Counted from the stretch's first letter, positions 8,200-16,864 are shown. The stretch is 64,000 nt of DNA from Bradyrhizobium sp. CCBAU 53421 (GCF_015291625.1 NZ_CP030047.1:806001-870000), one strand, 5' to 3'. Numbers and translations are program-made. The notes: a model not told the origin generated them from the letters alone.

Positions 8200-9149
8200 C
8201 TCGCCCGCGCGACCGCGTCGGCGATCCAGCGCCGCACCGCTGCGATCCGCCGGTCGCGCGCCTGCTCGGTGCGGGAGACCAGGTAGATCGTTTCGCTGGG
8301 CTCGGCCTCGAAGGCAAACGGCGCCACCAGCTTCTTGCCGAAGCCGGGCCGCGCCTTGATCAGCGGCGCGATCGCGATCGCGACGCCGAGCCCGTGTTCG
8401 GCGGCCTCCAGCATCGCCGGTACGCTGTCGAGCCACAGATGCCCGCGCGGTGCGAGTTGCGGCAGCCCGGCCTGCTGCAGCCAGGCCGGCCAGGCCCGCG
8501 GCTGGGTCGTGACATGGATCAGGACCTCGCGCGACAGGTCGTCCGGCTGCCGCAGTCCCGCCTTGACCAGCGCCGGCGTGCAGACCGGCTGTCCGCTGAC
8601 CCGGACCAGCGGCTCGACCTTCAGCCCGGCGGAATGCTCCCTTCCGTAGCGGATCGCGACGTCGACGCGCGAGCCGGCGAAGTCGGCATATTGGTGCGTG
8701 GCCTCGATCCGCAAGGTCAGTTGCGGATGGCGCCGCTTGAACTCCGGCAGCGCCGGCAGCAGCACGGCGCTGGTGAAGAACGGCAGTGAGCTGATCCACA
8801 GTTCGCCGCTGGTCTCGCGGCGTTGCCGCAGCATGTCGCGGCTTGCTTCCTGCAGCGTCGCCAGCGCGGCCGCTACCTTCGCAAGGTAACGTTCGCCGTC
8901 CGCGGTCAGCCGCACCGAGCGCGCGCCGCGGATGAACAGCTTGGTGCCGAATTGCTGCTCAAGTCCGCGGATCTGATGGCTGATCGCCGACGGGCTCAGC
9001 GACAGGTCGCGCGCGGCGCGGCGGAAGCTGAGCTGGGTGGCCGCGCGCTCGAAGGCGAGCAGCGCCGGCAGCGGCGGGATGGCCCGCGGGTCAGGGGCGT
9101 CCAACAGGTGAATCTTGTTCACCTGAAGTGATGAATGGCCTTTTGTCAT
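8196..9149 (-). CDS. LysR-family transcriptional regulator, GcvA-like
   Basis: 317-residue regulator. The winged HTH occupies about residues 26-85 (LPALLAFERAATQLSFRRAARDLSLSPSAISHQIRGLEQQFG), followed by TADGERYL and the effector-binding domain. The pattern PPL.ALLAFE and the SHQI core place it with GcvA-type regulators. The ATG at 9149 has no clear ribosome-binding site; an in-frame GTG near 9122 is an alternative. It runs convergently into the ABC operon and divergently from the thioesterase gene, with only about 11 bases between annotated starts. Either neighbour could be its target; the divergent gene is the more usual one. Confidence 0.9.
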   Translation of the reverse strand: MTKGHSSLQVNKIHLLDAPDPRAIPPLPALLAFERAATQLSFRRAARDLSLSPSAISHQIRGLEQQFGTKLFIRGARSVRLTADGERYLAKVAAALATLQEASRDMLRQRRETSGELWISSLPFFTSAVLLPALPEFKRRHPQLTLRIEATHQYADFAGSRVDVAIRYGREHSAGLKVEPLVRVSGQPVCTPALVKAGLRQPDDLSREVLIHVTTQPRAWPAWLQQAGLPQLAPRGHLWLDSVPAMLEAAEHGLGVAIAIAPLIKARPGFGKKLVAPFAFEAEPSETIYLVSRTEQARDRRIAAVRRWIADAVARAS

Positions 9150-9160
9150 GACCGCTATTC

Positions 9161-10009
9161 TTGGATCAGATCGCCGCTGCGCTCAATCCTGCTCACCTCA
9201 GGGATTTTATCGCCTTGGCCATCTTCGAACCGACAGCGACCCCGCATCACTGGAAGCCCGCCGCGCTGGCGGCGGGGCCGTTCGCAGGTCTCCAGGGCGG
9301 CGCGGTCGCAGGCCTGTTGACCGGCGAGGTCGAGGCCATGGCAGGTTCGCGCAACTGGGGGACCGCCATCTCGGCGTCGGCCTGGTTCCTGCGGCCGACG
9401 CCAATGGCGGAATTGCGCACGCAAGTCGCTGTCGTGACCGAGGGCGGCCGGGTCAGCGTCGTCGACAACACGCTCTGGCCGGCCGGCGAGGAGGCGCCCT
9501 GTGCGACGGTGCGCGTGACGCTGTCGCGCGAACGTGCGGTCGAGATCCCCGGCTTTCACGCCAGCGCGGCCGAGCCAGTGGATCCCATGCGTTTTCCGTT
9601 GCACAGCCCGCACGCCGTCCATGGCCGCAGCTGGTTCATGGACGCAATGGAAGCCCGGGCCGGCGGCGATGTCGCCTGGTTTCGCATGCATCACAGCGTG
9701 ATTGCGGACGCGGGCGCGCTGGCGCGCGTGCTCGGCCCGGCCGATTGGACCCACGGCATCGCGCGCCCGGTGCAGAACGTGGTGGCCGACCCCAATCCGA
9801 ACCTCGCGGTGCAGTTGTTCCGGCCGCCGCGGGGGGAATGGATCGGCATTCGCGCCGAGGCCCGCTGGCGCCCGGCGGCCGGGCTCGGCGTCGGCAGCGG
9901 GACATTGCTCGATGTCGATGGCGAGATCGGCCGGGTCTCGATGTCGGTCATTCTCGTGCCCTTTCCGAGAAGCGCCCCTGCTGCCGGTCCGGGTTCCGCG
10001 GCCGGTTAA
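9161..10009 (+). CDS. TesB-like acyl-CoA thioesterase family protein (double hotdog)
   Basis: About 282 residues. The first half (FEPTATPHHWKPAALAAGPFAGLQGGAVAGLL) and the second-half block GEWIGIRAEARW...GLGVGSGTLLDVDGEIGRVS are the two hotdog repeats of the thioesterase-like superfamily, which hydrolyses acyl-CoA esters or has lost catalysis. No ATG start is available. A TTG at 9161 gives the longest protein; a TTG at 9215 with a better upstream AGGGATT would start closer to the conserved FEP. The gene lies alone between the divergent LysR gene and the secretion operon. Confidence 0.8.
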   Translation: MDQIAAALNPAHLRDFIALAIFEPTATPHHWKPAALAAGPFAGLQGGAVAGLLTGEVEAMAGSRNWGTAISASAWFLRPTPMAELRTQVAVVTEGGRVSVVDNTLWPAGEEAPCATVRVTLSRERAVEIPGFHASAAEPVDPMRFPLHSPHAVHGRSWFMDAMEARAGGDVAWFRMHHSVIADAGALARVLGPADWTHGIARPVQNVVADPNPNLAVQLFRPPRGEWIGIRAEARWRPAAGLGVGSGTLLDVDGEIGRVSMSVILVPFPRSAPAAGPGSAAG

Positions 10010-10158
10010 CCCTAATTATTCCGTCAACTGTCTGTGGGATCACAAAAATAGGCTGCGAACCATGCTTTGGTTGGCGCGACTTAAAATGGACGGTGGTCGC
10101 AAACGCCTATACAACGTGGTGATCACGTAACTCTTTCATTTTGCAGAGATCGATTTTT

Positions 10159-11910
10159 ATGGCAGCCGCGCCCGCTGTCCGGCGTTCCGAATTGGCTGAG
10201 GCGCTGCGCGCATGCCGCAGCGCCTTCATCGGCGTCGGCCTCATCAGTTGCATGATCAACCTGCTCTATCTGACAGGTTCGATGTTCATGCTCCAGGTCT
10301 ATGACCGCGTGCTGCCGAGCCGCAGCGTTCCGACGCTGGTCGGCCTCGTCGCCATCGCCGCGGTCCTTTACATGGCCCAGGGCGTGCTCGACCTGCTGCG
10401 CGGACGGATCCTCGGCCGCGTCGGCACCTCGCTCGACGAAGCGCTCAATGCGCGGGTGTTCGACACCATCGTGCGGCTGCCGCTGATGGCCGGCAATCGC
10501 AGCGAGGGCCTGCAGCCGCTGCGCGACCTCGACAACGTGCGCTCCTTCCTCGGCAGCATGGGTCCCGGCGCGTTCTTCGATCTGCCCTGGCTGCCGTTCT
10601 ACATGCTGATCTGCTTCGCATTCCATTGGCTGCTCGGCGTCACGGCGCTGGTCGGCGCCGTCATCCTGGTGACGCTGACGCTGATCACCGAATACATGTC
10701 GCGCACGCCGGCCAGGGAAGCGATGTCGCTTGCGGCGCGGCGCAACGATCTCGCCGCCTCCAGCCGCCGCAACGCCGAAGTGCTCGTGGCGATGGGCATG
10801 GCCGGGCGGATGAACAAGCGCTGGAACGAAGCCAACGAGGAGTATCTGTCCGGCAACCAGCGGGCGAGCGACGTGACCGGCGGGCTCGGTGCGGTCGCCA
10901 AGGTGCTGCGCATGATGCTGCAGTCCGCCGTGCTCGCTGTCGGCGCCTATCTCGTGATCCACCAGGAGGCCACCGGCGGCATCATCATCGCCGGCTCGAT
11001 CCTGAGCGCGCGGGCGCTGGCGCCGGTCGATCTCGCGATCGCGCATTGGAAGAGCTTCGTCGCCGCGCGGCAGAGCTGGCAGCGCCTCAACCGCCTGCTG
11101 CAGCAGATTCCGGCGCGACCGGCGCAGACGCTGCTGCAGGCGCCGGAGAAGAAGCTGTCGGTCGAGGCGGTGACCATGGTTGCGCCGGGCGACCAGCGCC
11201 CGATCGTGCAGGACGTCAGCTTCGCCGTCGAAGCCGGCAGCGGCGTCGGCGTGATCGGCCCGAGCGGGTCCGGCAAGTCGTCGCTGATCCGGGCGCTGGT
11301 CGGTGTTTGGTTGCCGGCGCGCGGCAAGGTCCGGCTCGACGGCGCCGCGCTCGATCAGTGGTCGTCGGACGAGCTCGGCCGCCATGTCGGCTATTTGCCG
11401 CAGGACGTCGAACTGTTCGCCGGCACGGTCGCGCAGAACATCTGCCGGTTCGATCCCGACGCCAAGTCCGACGGCATCATCGCGGCGGCCAAGGAGGCCG
11501 GCGTGCATGAGATGATCATCAAGATGCGCGAGGGTTACGACACCCAGGTCGGCGAGCAGGGCACCGCGCTCTCCGCCGGCCAGGCGCAGCGCGTCGCGCT
11601 GGCGCGCGCGCTCTACGGCAATCCCTTCCTGATCGTGCTGGACGAGCCGAACTCCAATCTCGACAGCGAAGGCGACGAGGCGCTCACCCGCGCGGTGCGT
11701 GGCGCCCGCGAGCGCGGCGCCGTTGTCATCGTGGTCGCGCACCGGCCGATCGGCATCGAGGGCGTCGACCAGCTGCTGGTGCTCAAGGATGGCCGGATGC
11801 AGACCTTCGGGCCGAAGGAGACCGTGCTCGCGCAGGTGCTGCAGCGCGCCGCGCCGCCGGTGCCGACGCCGATCAAGATCGTCGCCGATGCGGGGGCGGC
11901 CAAATCATGA
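10159..11910 (+). CDS. Type I secretion system permease/ATPase, PrtD family
   Basis: 583-residue inner-membrane ABC exporter with a fused nucleotide-binding domain. The ATG at 10159 (MAAAPAVRRSELAEALRACRSAF) is preferred to a TTG 18 bases upstream. The N-terminal half has about six hydrophobic segments (for example LISCMINLLYLTGSMFMLQVYDRVLPSRS, the family signature). The ATPase domain has Walker A GPSGSGKSS, the signature LSAGQAQRVALARAL (the Ala variant is usual in PrtD), Walker B FLIVLDEPNSNLD and switch histidine VAHRP. Known relatives export RTX or metalloprotease-type substrates through a TolC channel. It is coupled by ATGA to the fusion-protein gene. Confidence 0.93.
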   Translation: MAAAPAVRRSELAEALRACRSAFIGVGLISCMINLLYLTGSMFMLQVYDRVLPSRSVPTLVGLVAIAAVLYMAQGVLDLLRGRILGRVGTSLDEALNARVFDTIVRLPLMAGNRSEGLQPLRDLDNVRSFLGSMGPGAFFDLPWLPFYMLICFAFHWLLGVTALVGAVILVTLTLITEYMSRTPAREAMSLAARRNDLAASSRRNAEVLVAMGMAGRMNKRWNEANEEYLSGNQRASDVTGGLGAVAKVLRMMLQSAVLAVGAYLVIHQEATGGIIIAGSILSARALAPVDLAIAHWKSFVAARQSWQRLNRLLQQIPARPAQTLLQAPEKKLSVEAVTMVAPGDQRPIVQDVSFAVEAGSGVGVIGPSGSGKSSLIRALVGVWLPARGKVRLDGAALDQWSSDELGRHVGYLPQDVELFAGTVAQNICRFDPDAKSDGIIAAAKEAGVHEMIIKMREGYDTQVGEQGTALSAGQAQRVALARALYGNPFLIVLDEPNSNLDSEGDEALTRAVRGARERGAVVIVVAHRPIGIEGVDQLLVLKDGRMQTFGPKETVLAQVLQRAAPPVPTPIKIVADAGAAKS

Positions 11911-13241
11911 GCACCCGCTTGAGCGATCGCATGACCGATCAGCCCCGCAACGCACATGCTTCGATCAGGAAGCATCTCGTGGTCGGCCTCGCCGTGGTGC
12001 TGGTGCTGGGCGGCGGCGTCGGCGGCTGGGCCGCGACGGTGCCGATCTCGGGCGCGCTGATCGCGCCGGGCTCGGTGGTGGTCGATACCAACGTCAAGAA
12101 GGTGCAGCATCCGACCGGCGGAGTCGTCGGCGAAATCCTGGCGCGTGACGGCGACACGGTCAAGGCGGGCGACGTCGTCGTGCGTCTCGACGAGACGGTC
12201 GTGAAGGCGAGCCTTGCGATCGTGGTCAAGACGCTGAACGGTCTCTATGCGCGTGCGGCCCGCCTCCAGGCCGAGCAGCAGGGCCTCGACAAGATCGCGT
12301 TTCCGCCGCAGCTCACCGAGCAGGCCAAGGATCCCGACGTCCGCGACATCATGGCGAGCGAAACCAAGCTGTTCGAGGTGCGGGTCAACGGCCGCGCCGG
12401 CCAGAAGGCGCAGCTGCGCGAGCGCGTCACCCAGCTCAACGAGGAAATCGCCGGCCTGCAGGCGCAGGAGACCGCCAAGGACAAGGAGATCGCGCTGGTG
12501 CAGCAGGAGCTGGTCGGCGTCCGCCAGCTCTATGAGCAGCATCTGGTGCAGCTCACCCGCCTGACCACGCTGGAGCGCGACGCGGCGCGGCTCTCCGGCG
12601 AGCGCGCGCAGTACATTGCCTCGCGCGCCCAGGCCAAGGGCAAGATCACCGAGACCGAGCTACAGATCATCCAGGTCGACAAGGACATGCTCTCGGAGGT
12701 GTCGAAGGACCTGCGCGAGGCCAACGACAAGATCGGCGAGTTCGTCGAGCGCAAGGTCACCGCCGAAGACCAGCTCCGTCGCATCGACATCCGCGCGCCG
12801 CAGGACGGCGTCGTGCTGCAATCGACCGTCCACACCGTCGGCGGCGTCATCACCGCGGGCGATGCCATCATGATGATCGTGCCCAGGGCCGATGATTTGT
12901 CGGTCGAGGCCAAGGTCAATCCGCAGGACATCGACAAGCTGCAGGTCGGACAGAAGACCGTGTTGCGGCTCTCCGCCTTCAACCAGCGCACCACGCCGGA
13001 GCTGAACGGCGTCGTCACCCGCGTCTCCGCCGACGTCAACACCGACCAGCGCACCGGGCAGAGCTACTACACGATCCGCGTCTCGATGCCGCCGGAAGAG
13101 GTCGCGCGCCTCGGCGGCGAGGTGAAGATCATCCCCGGCATGCCGGTGGAAGCCTTCGTCCAGACCGGCGACCGCACCATGATGTCGTATCTGATGAAGC
13201 CGCTGAGCGACCAGTTCATGCGCTCGTTCCGCGAGAAGTGA
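11907..13241 (+). CDS. Type I secretion membrane fusion protein, HlyD/PrtE family
   Basis: 444-residue periplasmic adaptor linking the PrtD-type exporter to an outer-membrane TolC channel. It has a short cytoplasmic N-terminus, one transmembrane helix at about residues 25-46 (HLVVGLAVVLVLGGGVGGWAA), then a split lipoyl domain (VQHPTGGVVGEILARDGDTVKAGDVV). Long charged heptad-rich coiled-coil hairpins follow (about 95-290), and the second lipoyl half is near DIRAPQDGVVLQS. The C-terminal beta-barrel ends with PGMPVEAFVQTGDRTMMSYL, typical of HlyD. No tolC or RTX substrate gene is in the window. Confidence 0.93.
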   Translation: MSTRLSDRMTDQPRNAHASIRKHLVVGLAVVLVLGGGVGGWAATVPISGALIAPGSVVVDTNVKKVQHPTGGVVGEILARDGDTVKAGDVVVRLDETVVKASLAIVVKTLNGLYARAARLQAEQQGLDKIAFPPQLTEQAKDPDVRDIMASETKLFEVRVNGRAGQKAQLRERVTQLNEEIAGLQAQETAKDKEIALVQQELVGVRQLYEQHLVQLTRLTTLERDAARLSGERAQYIASRAQAKGKITETELQIIQVDKDMLSEVSKDLREANDKIGEFVERKVTAEDQLRRIDIRAPQDGVVLQSTVHTVGGVITAGDAIMMIVPRADDLSVEAKVNPQDIDKLQVGQKTVLRLSAFNQRTTPELNGVVTRVSADVNTDQRTGQSYYTIRVSMPPEEVARLGGEVKIIPGMPVEAFVQTGDRTMMSYLMKPLSDQFMRSFREK

Positions 13242-13262
13242 GATCTGGCGGGTACGATTCTC

Positions 13263-13351
13263 GTAGCCCGGATGAAGCGCAGCGAAATCCGGGAAACGGT
13301 CGTCCAGCGGATGCAGTTGCCCCGGATTACGCTTTGCTCCATCCGGGCTAC
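13263..13351. repeat. Dispersed palindromic repeat, family B (GTAGCCCGGATG..CATCCGGGCTAC)
   Basis: Long imperfect inverted repeat: GTAGCCCGGATGAAGCGCAG at the left pairs with GCTCCATCCGGGCTAC at the right, with AATCCGGG / CCCGGATT inside. A close relative is at 23893-23980, and 43771-43852 has the same layout with GTAGGATGGGT arms. Confidence 0.85.
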
Positions 13352-13380
13352 GGTGACTTCCGAGCTACCCATCGTTGATC

Positions 13381-13481
13381 CGTCATCCTGAGGTGCGAGC
13401 GGAGCGAGCCTCGAAGGATGCACGGCCCCGCTGGTGGCCGTCGATCCTTCGAGACGCGCTTCGCGCTCCTCAGGATGACGG
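13381..13481. repeat. Dispersed palindromic repeat, family C (GTCATCCTGAGG..CCTCAGGATGAC)
   Basis: Arms GTCATCCTGAGGTGCGAGC and GCGCTCCTCAGGATGAC, with inner arms CTCGAAGGATG and ATCCTTCGAGACGCG. Other copies lie at 29311-29415, 51179-51279 and 55102-55206. Here it adjoins a family B element between the secretion operon and the convergent cinA-like gene, where it could act as a bidirectional mRNA end. Confidence 0.88.
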
Positions 13482-13503
13482 GGATCGATGATCCGTGCGG
13501 CGA

Positions 13504-13980
13504 CTAGAGATTGCTCAACAACAGCTCCAGCGCCGCTTTGGCAAAGACCTGCATGTTGGCTTGCCGGTCGCCGCTTGCGGTTTCCACCGTGATCACCTGC
13601 TGCCGGGGACCTGCGATCGCCATGCAGCTATGGCCGGCGGCATCGCCGTAGCGGTTGCCGGTCGGGCCGGCCGCGCCGGTCTCCGACAAACCCCAATCGG
13701 TCGAAAGGCGCTCGCGGATCTGGCGCGCCAGCAGCTGCGCGTAAGGTTCCGACGACGAGCGGAGACCGCGCATGGCATCGTCGGGAATGTCCATCAGCGC
13801 GCGCCGCGCGTTGCGGGTGTAGATCACGCCGCCGCCGAGGAAATAGGCCGATGCCCCGGGCACTGCGAGCAGCGATGCCGAGATCAGCCCGCCGGTGGAT
13901 GATTCCGCGACCGCAATCGTCTGCTTGTTCGCGATCAGCCTTGCGGCGACCTGTTCGGCGATGGATATGAGTGCGTTCAT
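13504..13980 (-). CDS. CinA-type nicotinamide-nucleotide amidohydrolase (PncC domain)
   Basis: 158-residue stand-alone CinA C-terminal domain. Enzymes of this family deamidate NMN to nicotinate mononucleotide in pyridine nucleotide recycling. The signature AVAESSTGGLISASL (active-site Ser/Thr loop, about residues 25-39) and the later TGAAGPTGNRYG turn are both present. The ATG at 13980 is chosen because GAAAGAGCGCCG precedes it and the protein then starts at the usual MNALISIAEQVAARL. The frame is open further upstream through a 12-base tandem repeat, which I treat as leader. It is a single gene facing the secretion operon. Confidence 0.9.
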   Translation of the reverse strand: MNALISIAEQVAARLIANKQTIAVAESSTGGLISASLLAVPGASAYFLGGGVIYTRNARRALMDIPDDAMRGLRSSSEPYAQLLARQIRERLSTDWGLSETGAAGPTGNRYGDAAGHSCMAIAGPRQQVITVETASGDRQANMQVFAKAALELLLSNL

Positions 13981-14000
13981 CGGCGCTCTTTCTCGTTGCT

Positions 14001-14036
14001 TGCCATGAAAACTGCCAGGAAAACTGCCATGAAAAT
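14001..14036. repeat. 12-base tandem repeat, three copies
   Basis: TGCCATGAAAAC, TGCCAGGAAAAC and TGCCATGAAAAT in a row, just upstream of the cinA-like start codon on the minus strand. The units differ from each other by one or two bases. It keeps the upstream frame open but is probably non-coding leader. Confidence 0.8.
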
Positions 14037-14173
14037 CCCGTGGGGCGTTCTGCCTTCCTAGCACACCACACCGGCCTCTGCCGAGTTGCGGACCGTGGCA
14101 TGGACTGCTTGAATGTCAGACAACAACCAAGCGGCGCCCCGACAGTTGCGAGAGCGCGCGCGGAGGAAACACC

Positions 14174-15250
14174 ATGACGTCGCCGATCGCGGGTGGCGTG
14201 GATTGCGATCTGCATCCCGCCGTGCCCCATCTCACCAGCTTGCTGCCGTACATGAACGATTACTGGCGCGACCAGGTGACGACGCGCGGCATGACCGATT
14301 TGATCTCGCAATCCTATCCCACCAACTCGCCGATCGCCTCGCGGCCGGACTGGCGCCCCGCACAGGGCAAGCCGGGTTCGAGCCTTGCCGACATGCAACG
14401 TCAGGCGCTCGACCGGCTCGGCACCGCCACCGGCATCTGTAATCCGCTCTACGGCGTGCAGATGGTGTTCTCCGAGGACATGGCCGATGCGTTCTGCCGC
14501 GCGCTGAACGACTGGCTGGTCAAGGAATGGCTTGACAAGGACGATCGGCTGCGCGGCTCGATCGTGATTCCCGTGCAGAGCATCGAGAAAGCGGTCACCG
14601 AGATCGAGCGCTGCGCGCAGGACAAGCGCTTCGTGCAGGTGCTGATGCTCGTGATGGGCGACATGCCGCTCGGCAAGCGTCACTACTGGCCGATCTACGC
14701 GGCCGCCGAACGGCTCGGTCTGCCGATCGGTGTCCATGCCGGGAGCGCCTATCACAACCCGCCGACCTCGGTCGGCTGGGGTTCCTACCACATCGAGGAC
14801 TATGTCGCGCAAGCGCAGGCGTTCCAGACCCAGCTCACCAGCCTGATCGTCGAGGGCGTGTTCGCGCGCCATCCGAACCTGAAAATGGTGATGCTGGAAA
14901 GTGGCTTCACCTGGCTGCCTCCATTCCTGTGGCGGCTGCACAAGTTCTGGCGCGGCGTGCGCATGGAAACGCCGTGGGTCGATCGGGCGCCGCTGGAGAT
15001 TGTGCGCAGCAACATCCGCTTCTCGCTGCAGCCGGTCGACGCGCCGCCGGAAGGAGATACGCTGAACCGGCTGTTCGACCATATGCAGTCGGATGAATTG
15101 ATCCTATTCTCGACCGACTACCCGCATTGGCAGTTCGACGGTGACGAGGTGCTGCCGAAGGGGCTGTCGCAGGATCTGGTGCGCAAGATCATGATCGACA
15201 ATCCGCACGCGACCTATCCGCGCTTGCAGGTGAAGGAGACGACGCCATGA
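14174..15250 (+). CDS. Amidohydrolase 2 family protein (ACMSD/decarboxylase superfamily)
   Basis: 358-residue metal-dependent hydrolase or decarboxylase with a TIM-barrel fold. An excellent GGAGGAAACACC precedes the ATG. The N-terminal metal motif is DCDLHP (Asp-x-His where ACMSD has His-x-His), GVHAGSAYH is mid-protein, and the C-terminal FSTDYPHWQFD carries the conserved metal Asp. Family members decarboxylate or hydrolyse aromatic and muconate-type acids. It overlaps its paralog by ATGA at 15247, so the two are made together, possibly as a heteromer. The substrate is unknown. Confidence 0.88.
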   Translation: MTSPIAGGVDCDLHPAVPHLTSLLPYMNDYWRDQVTTRGMTDLISQSYPTNSPIASRPDWRPAQGKPGSSLADMQRQALDRLGTATGICNPLYGVQMVFSEDMADAFCRALNDWLVKEWLDKDDRLRGSIVIPVQSIEKAVTEIERCAQDKRFVQVLMLVMGDMPLGKRHYWPIYAAAERLGLPIGVHAGSAYHNPPTSVGWGSYHIEDYVAQAQAFQTQLTSLIVEGVFARHPNLKMVMLESGFTWLPPFLWRLHKFWRGVRMETPWVDRAPLEIVRSNIRFSLQPVDAPPEGDTLNRLFDHMQSDELILFSTDYPHWQFDGDEVLPKGLSQDLVRKIMIDNPHATYPRLQVKETTP

Positions 15251-16356
15251 ACATCCAGATTCGGGAACGTCCCGACGCGGCTGCGTCAGCCGGCATCAAG
15301 ACCGCGATCGCCGATTGCGACATCCATCCCGCACGCGCGACCAAGGACGAACTGCATCCTTATCTGGCCAAGCGCTGGCACAGCCATCTCGAGACCTTCG
15401 GCGTCCATCCCTATCAGGGTATGATGGAAGGCCCGCCCTATCCGAAGGCGCAGCCCAATGCCTCGCGCCGCGATGCCTATCCGCCGGAAGGCGGCCCGCA
15501 GGGCTCGTCGCTGTCCTTCATGCAGAAGCAGCATCTCGATCCCAACAATGTCGCGCTCGGCGTGCTCAATCCGCTCAACACCGGGCAGGGCATCCGCAAC
15601 CAGGATCTCGCCGGTGCGATCTGCTCGGCGATCAACGACTGGCAGATCGAGAAATGGACAGCTAAGGACTCGCGCCTGAAGGGCTCGGTCGTCGTTGCCA
15701 ATGAGGACGGCGTGTCGGCCGCGGCCGAAATCCGCAAGCGCGCGGGCGACAAGAATTTTGTGCAGGTGCTGCTGCTGAGCCGCAATGTCGAGCCGCTCGG
15801 CCAGCGCCGCTACTGGCCGATCTATGAGGCGGCGCAGGAGGCCGGGCTGCCGATCGGCGTGCACGCCTTCGGCTTCGGCGGCAACCCGATCACCGCGTCG
15901 GGCTGGCCGAGCTACTACATCGAGGAGATGGTCGGGCATTCGCAGTGTCAGCAGACCGCGCTGGCCAGCCTCGTGCTCGAGGGCGTGTTCGAGCGTTTCC
16001 CGAAACTGAAGATGGTGATGGTCGAGGCCGGGTTCGGCTGGGCGCCGTCGCTGGCGTGGCGGCTCGACAAGGTGTTTGCGCGGCTGCACGCCGAGGTGCC
16101 GCATCTGAAGCGCAAGCCGTCCGAGTATATCCGCGACCACATCTGGTGGACGACGCAGCCGATGGAGGATCCGGAGAGCCGCGACCATCTGTTCCAGACC
16201 ATCGAGTGGATCGGATGGGACAGACTGTTGTTCGCGACCGACTACCCGCACTGGGACTATGACGAGCCGTCACGCGTGCTGCCGGCCGGCGTCAGCGACG
16301 CCAACAGGCAGGCGTTCTATCTCGACAATGCGAAGCAGCTTTACGGTATGGCATGA
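15247..16356 (+). CDS. Amidohydrolase 2 family protein, paralog of the preceding gene
   Basis: 369 residues with the same landmarks: DCDIHPARATKDELHPYL, LPIGVHAFGFG, and FATDYPHWDYDEPSRVLP. It shares whole blocks with the upstream protein (RYWPIYEAA, LEGVFERFPKLKMVMVEAGFGW, YPHW), so the two arose by duplication. Here GVHAFGFGG replaces GVHAGSAYH around the mid-protein metal histidine. The final codons (Met-Ala-stop) run into a dispersed palindromic repeat, so the C-terminus is set by the repeat boundary. The next gene is a Rieske protein 52 bases on. Confidence 0.88.
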   Translation: MNIQIRERPDAAASAGIKTAIADCDIHPARATKDELHPYLAKRWHSHLETFGVHPYQGMMEGPPYPKAQPNASRRDAYPPEGGPQGSSLSFMQKQHLDPNNVALGVLNPLNTGQGIRNQDLAGAICSAINDWQIEKWTAKDSRLKGSVVVANEDGVSAAAEIRKRAGDKNFVQVLLLSRNVEPLGQRRYWPIYEAAQEAGLPIGVHAFGFGGNPITASGWPSYYIEEMVGHSQCQQTALASLVLEGVFERFPKLKMVMVEAGFGWAPSLAWRLDKVFARLHAEVPHLKRKPSEYIRDHIWWTTQPMEDPESRDHLFQTIEWIGWDRLLFATDYPHWDYDEPSRVLPAGVSDANRQAFYLDNAKQLYGMA

Positions 16357-16396
16357 TCCGAAAAAGTGGGAACCGATTTCCGAGTCAGATCATGCG
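16351..16396. repeat. Dispersed palindromic repeat, family D (GCATGATC..GATCATGC)
   Basis: GCATGATCCGAAAAAGTGGG at the left and AGATCATGCG at the right form the arms, with AACCGATTTCC inside. A longer relative is at 60831-60906. The stop codon of the upstream amidohydrolase gene (TGA at 16354) lies inside the left arm. Confidence 0.85.
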
Positions 16397-16408
16397 TGAG
16401 AATAACTG

Positions 16409-16822
16409 ATGGCGCGTCATGTGATCGCTCCGGTGGACGAACTGCCGCCGGGGTCGCGAAAATTCCTCGAGATCGACGGCCGGCCGATTGCCGTCTTCAA
16501 TGTCAAAGGCGAGTTCTTCGGCCTGTTGAACCGCTGCCCGCATCAGGGCGCGGCGCTATGCGAGGGGCCGCTGATCGGGCTCGCGTCGTCGTCGGACCCC
16601 GGCGAGATCGAATACACCAAGCTCGGCGAGATCCTGCGTTGCCCTTGGCACGGCTGGGAGTTCGACATCCGCACCGGCCAGTCCTATTGCGACCCGCGCC
16701 GCTTCCGCGTGCGCGCCTACCCGGTCAGCGTCGAGCCGGGCACCAATGTGGTGAAGGGGCCGTATGTCGCCGAGACCATCAAGGTCGCGGTGGAGAGCGA
16801 CTACGTGGTGGTGGAGCTGTAG
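16409..16822 (+). CDS. Rieske [2Fe-2S] ferredoxin-like protein
   Basis: 137-residue soluble Rieske-domain protein. Cluster ligands are CPH (Cys43, His45) and CPWH (Cys77, His80). The 31 residues between His45 and Cys77 exceed the roughly 15-20 of ordinary Rieske ferredoxins. The extra segment (LCEGPLIGLASSSDPGEIEYTKLGE) is probably a surface loop. Such proteins pass electrons to oxygenases or act within small redox complexes. The gene follows two amidohydrolases in the same orientation, but no oxygenase alpha subunit is nearby, so its partner is unknown. Confidence 0.9.
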   Translation: MARHVIAPVDELPPGSRKFLEIDGRPIAVFNVKGEFFGLLNRCPHQGAALCEGPLIGLASSSDPGEIEYTKLGEILRCPWHGWEFDIRTGQSYCDPRRFRVRAYPVSVEPGTNVVKGPYVAETIKVAVESDYVVVEL

Positions 16823-16864
16823 CCGCGATCGTCCCGAAATCCGGTTCACCGGAGACGGCACTCC

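Noticed and set aside
13263-13481. Possible CRISPR-like array of repeated units
   Set aside because: The units are two different palindromic families, each about 100 bases, without regular spacers or cas genes.
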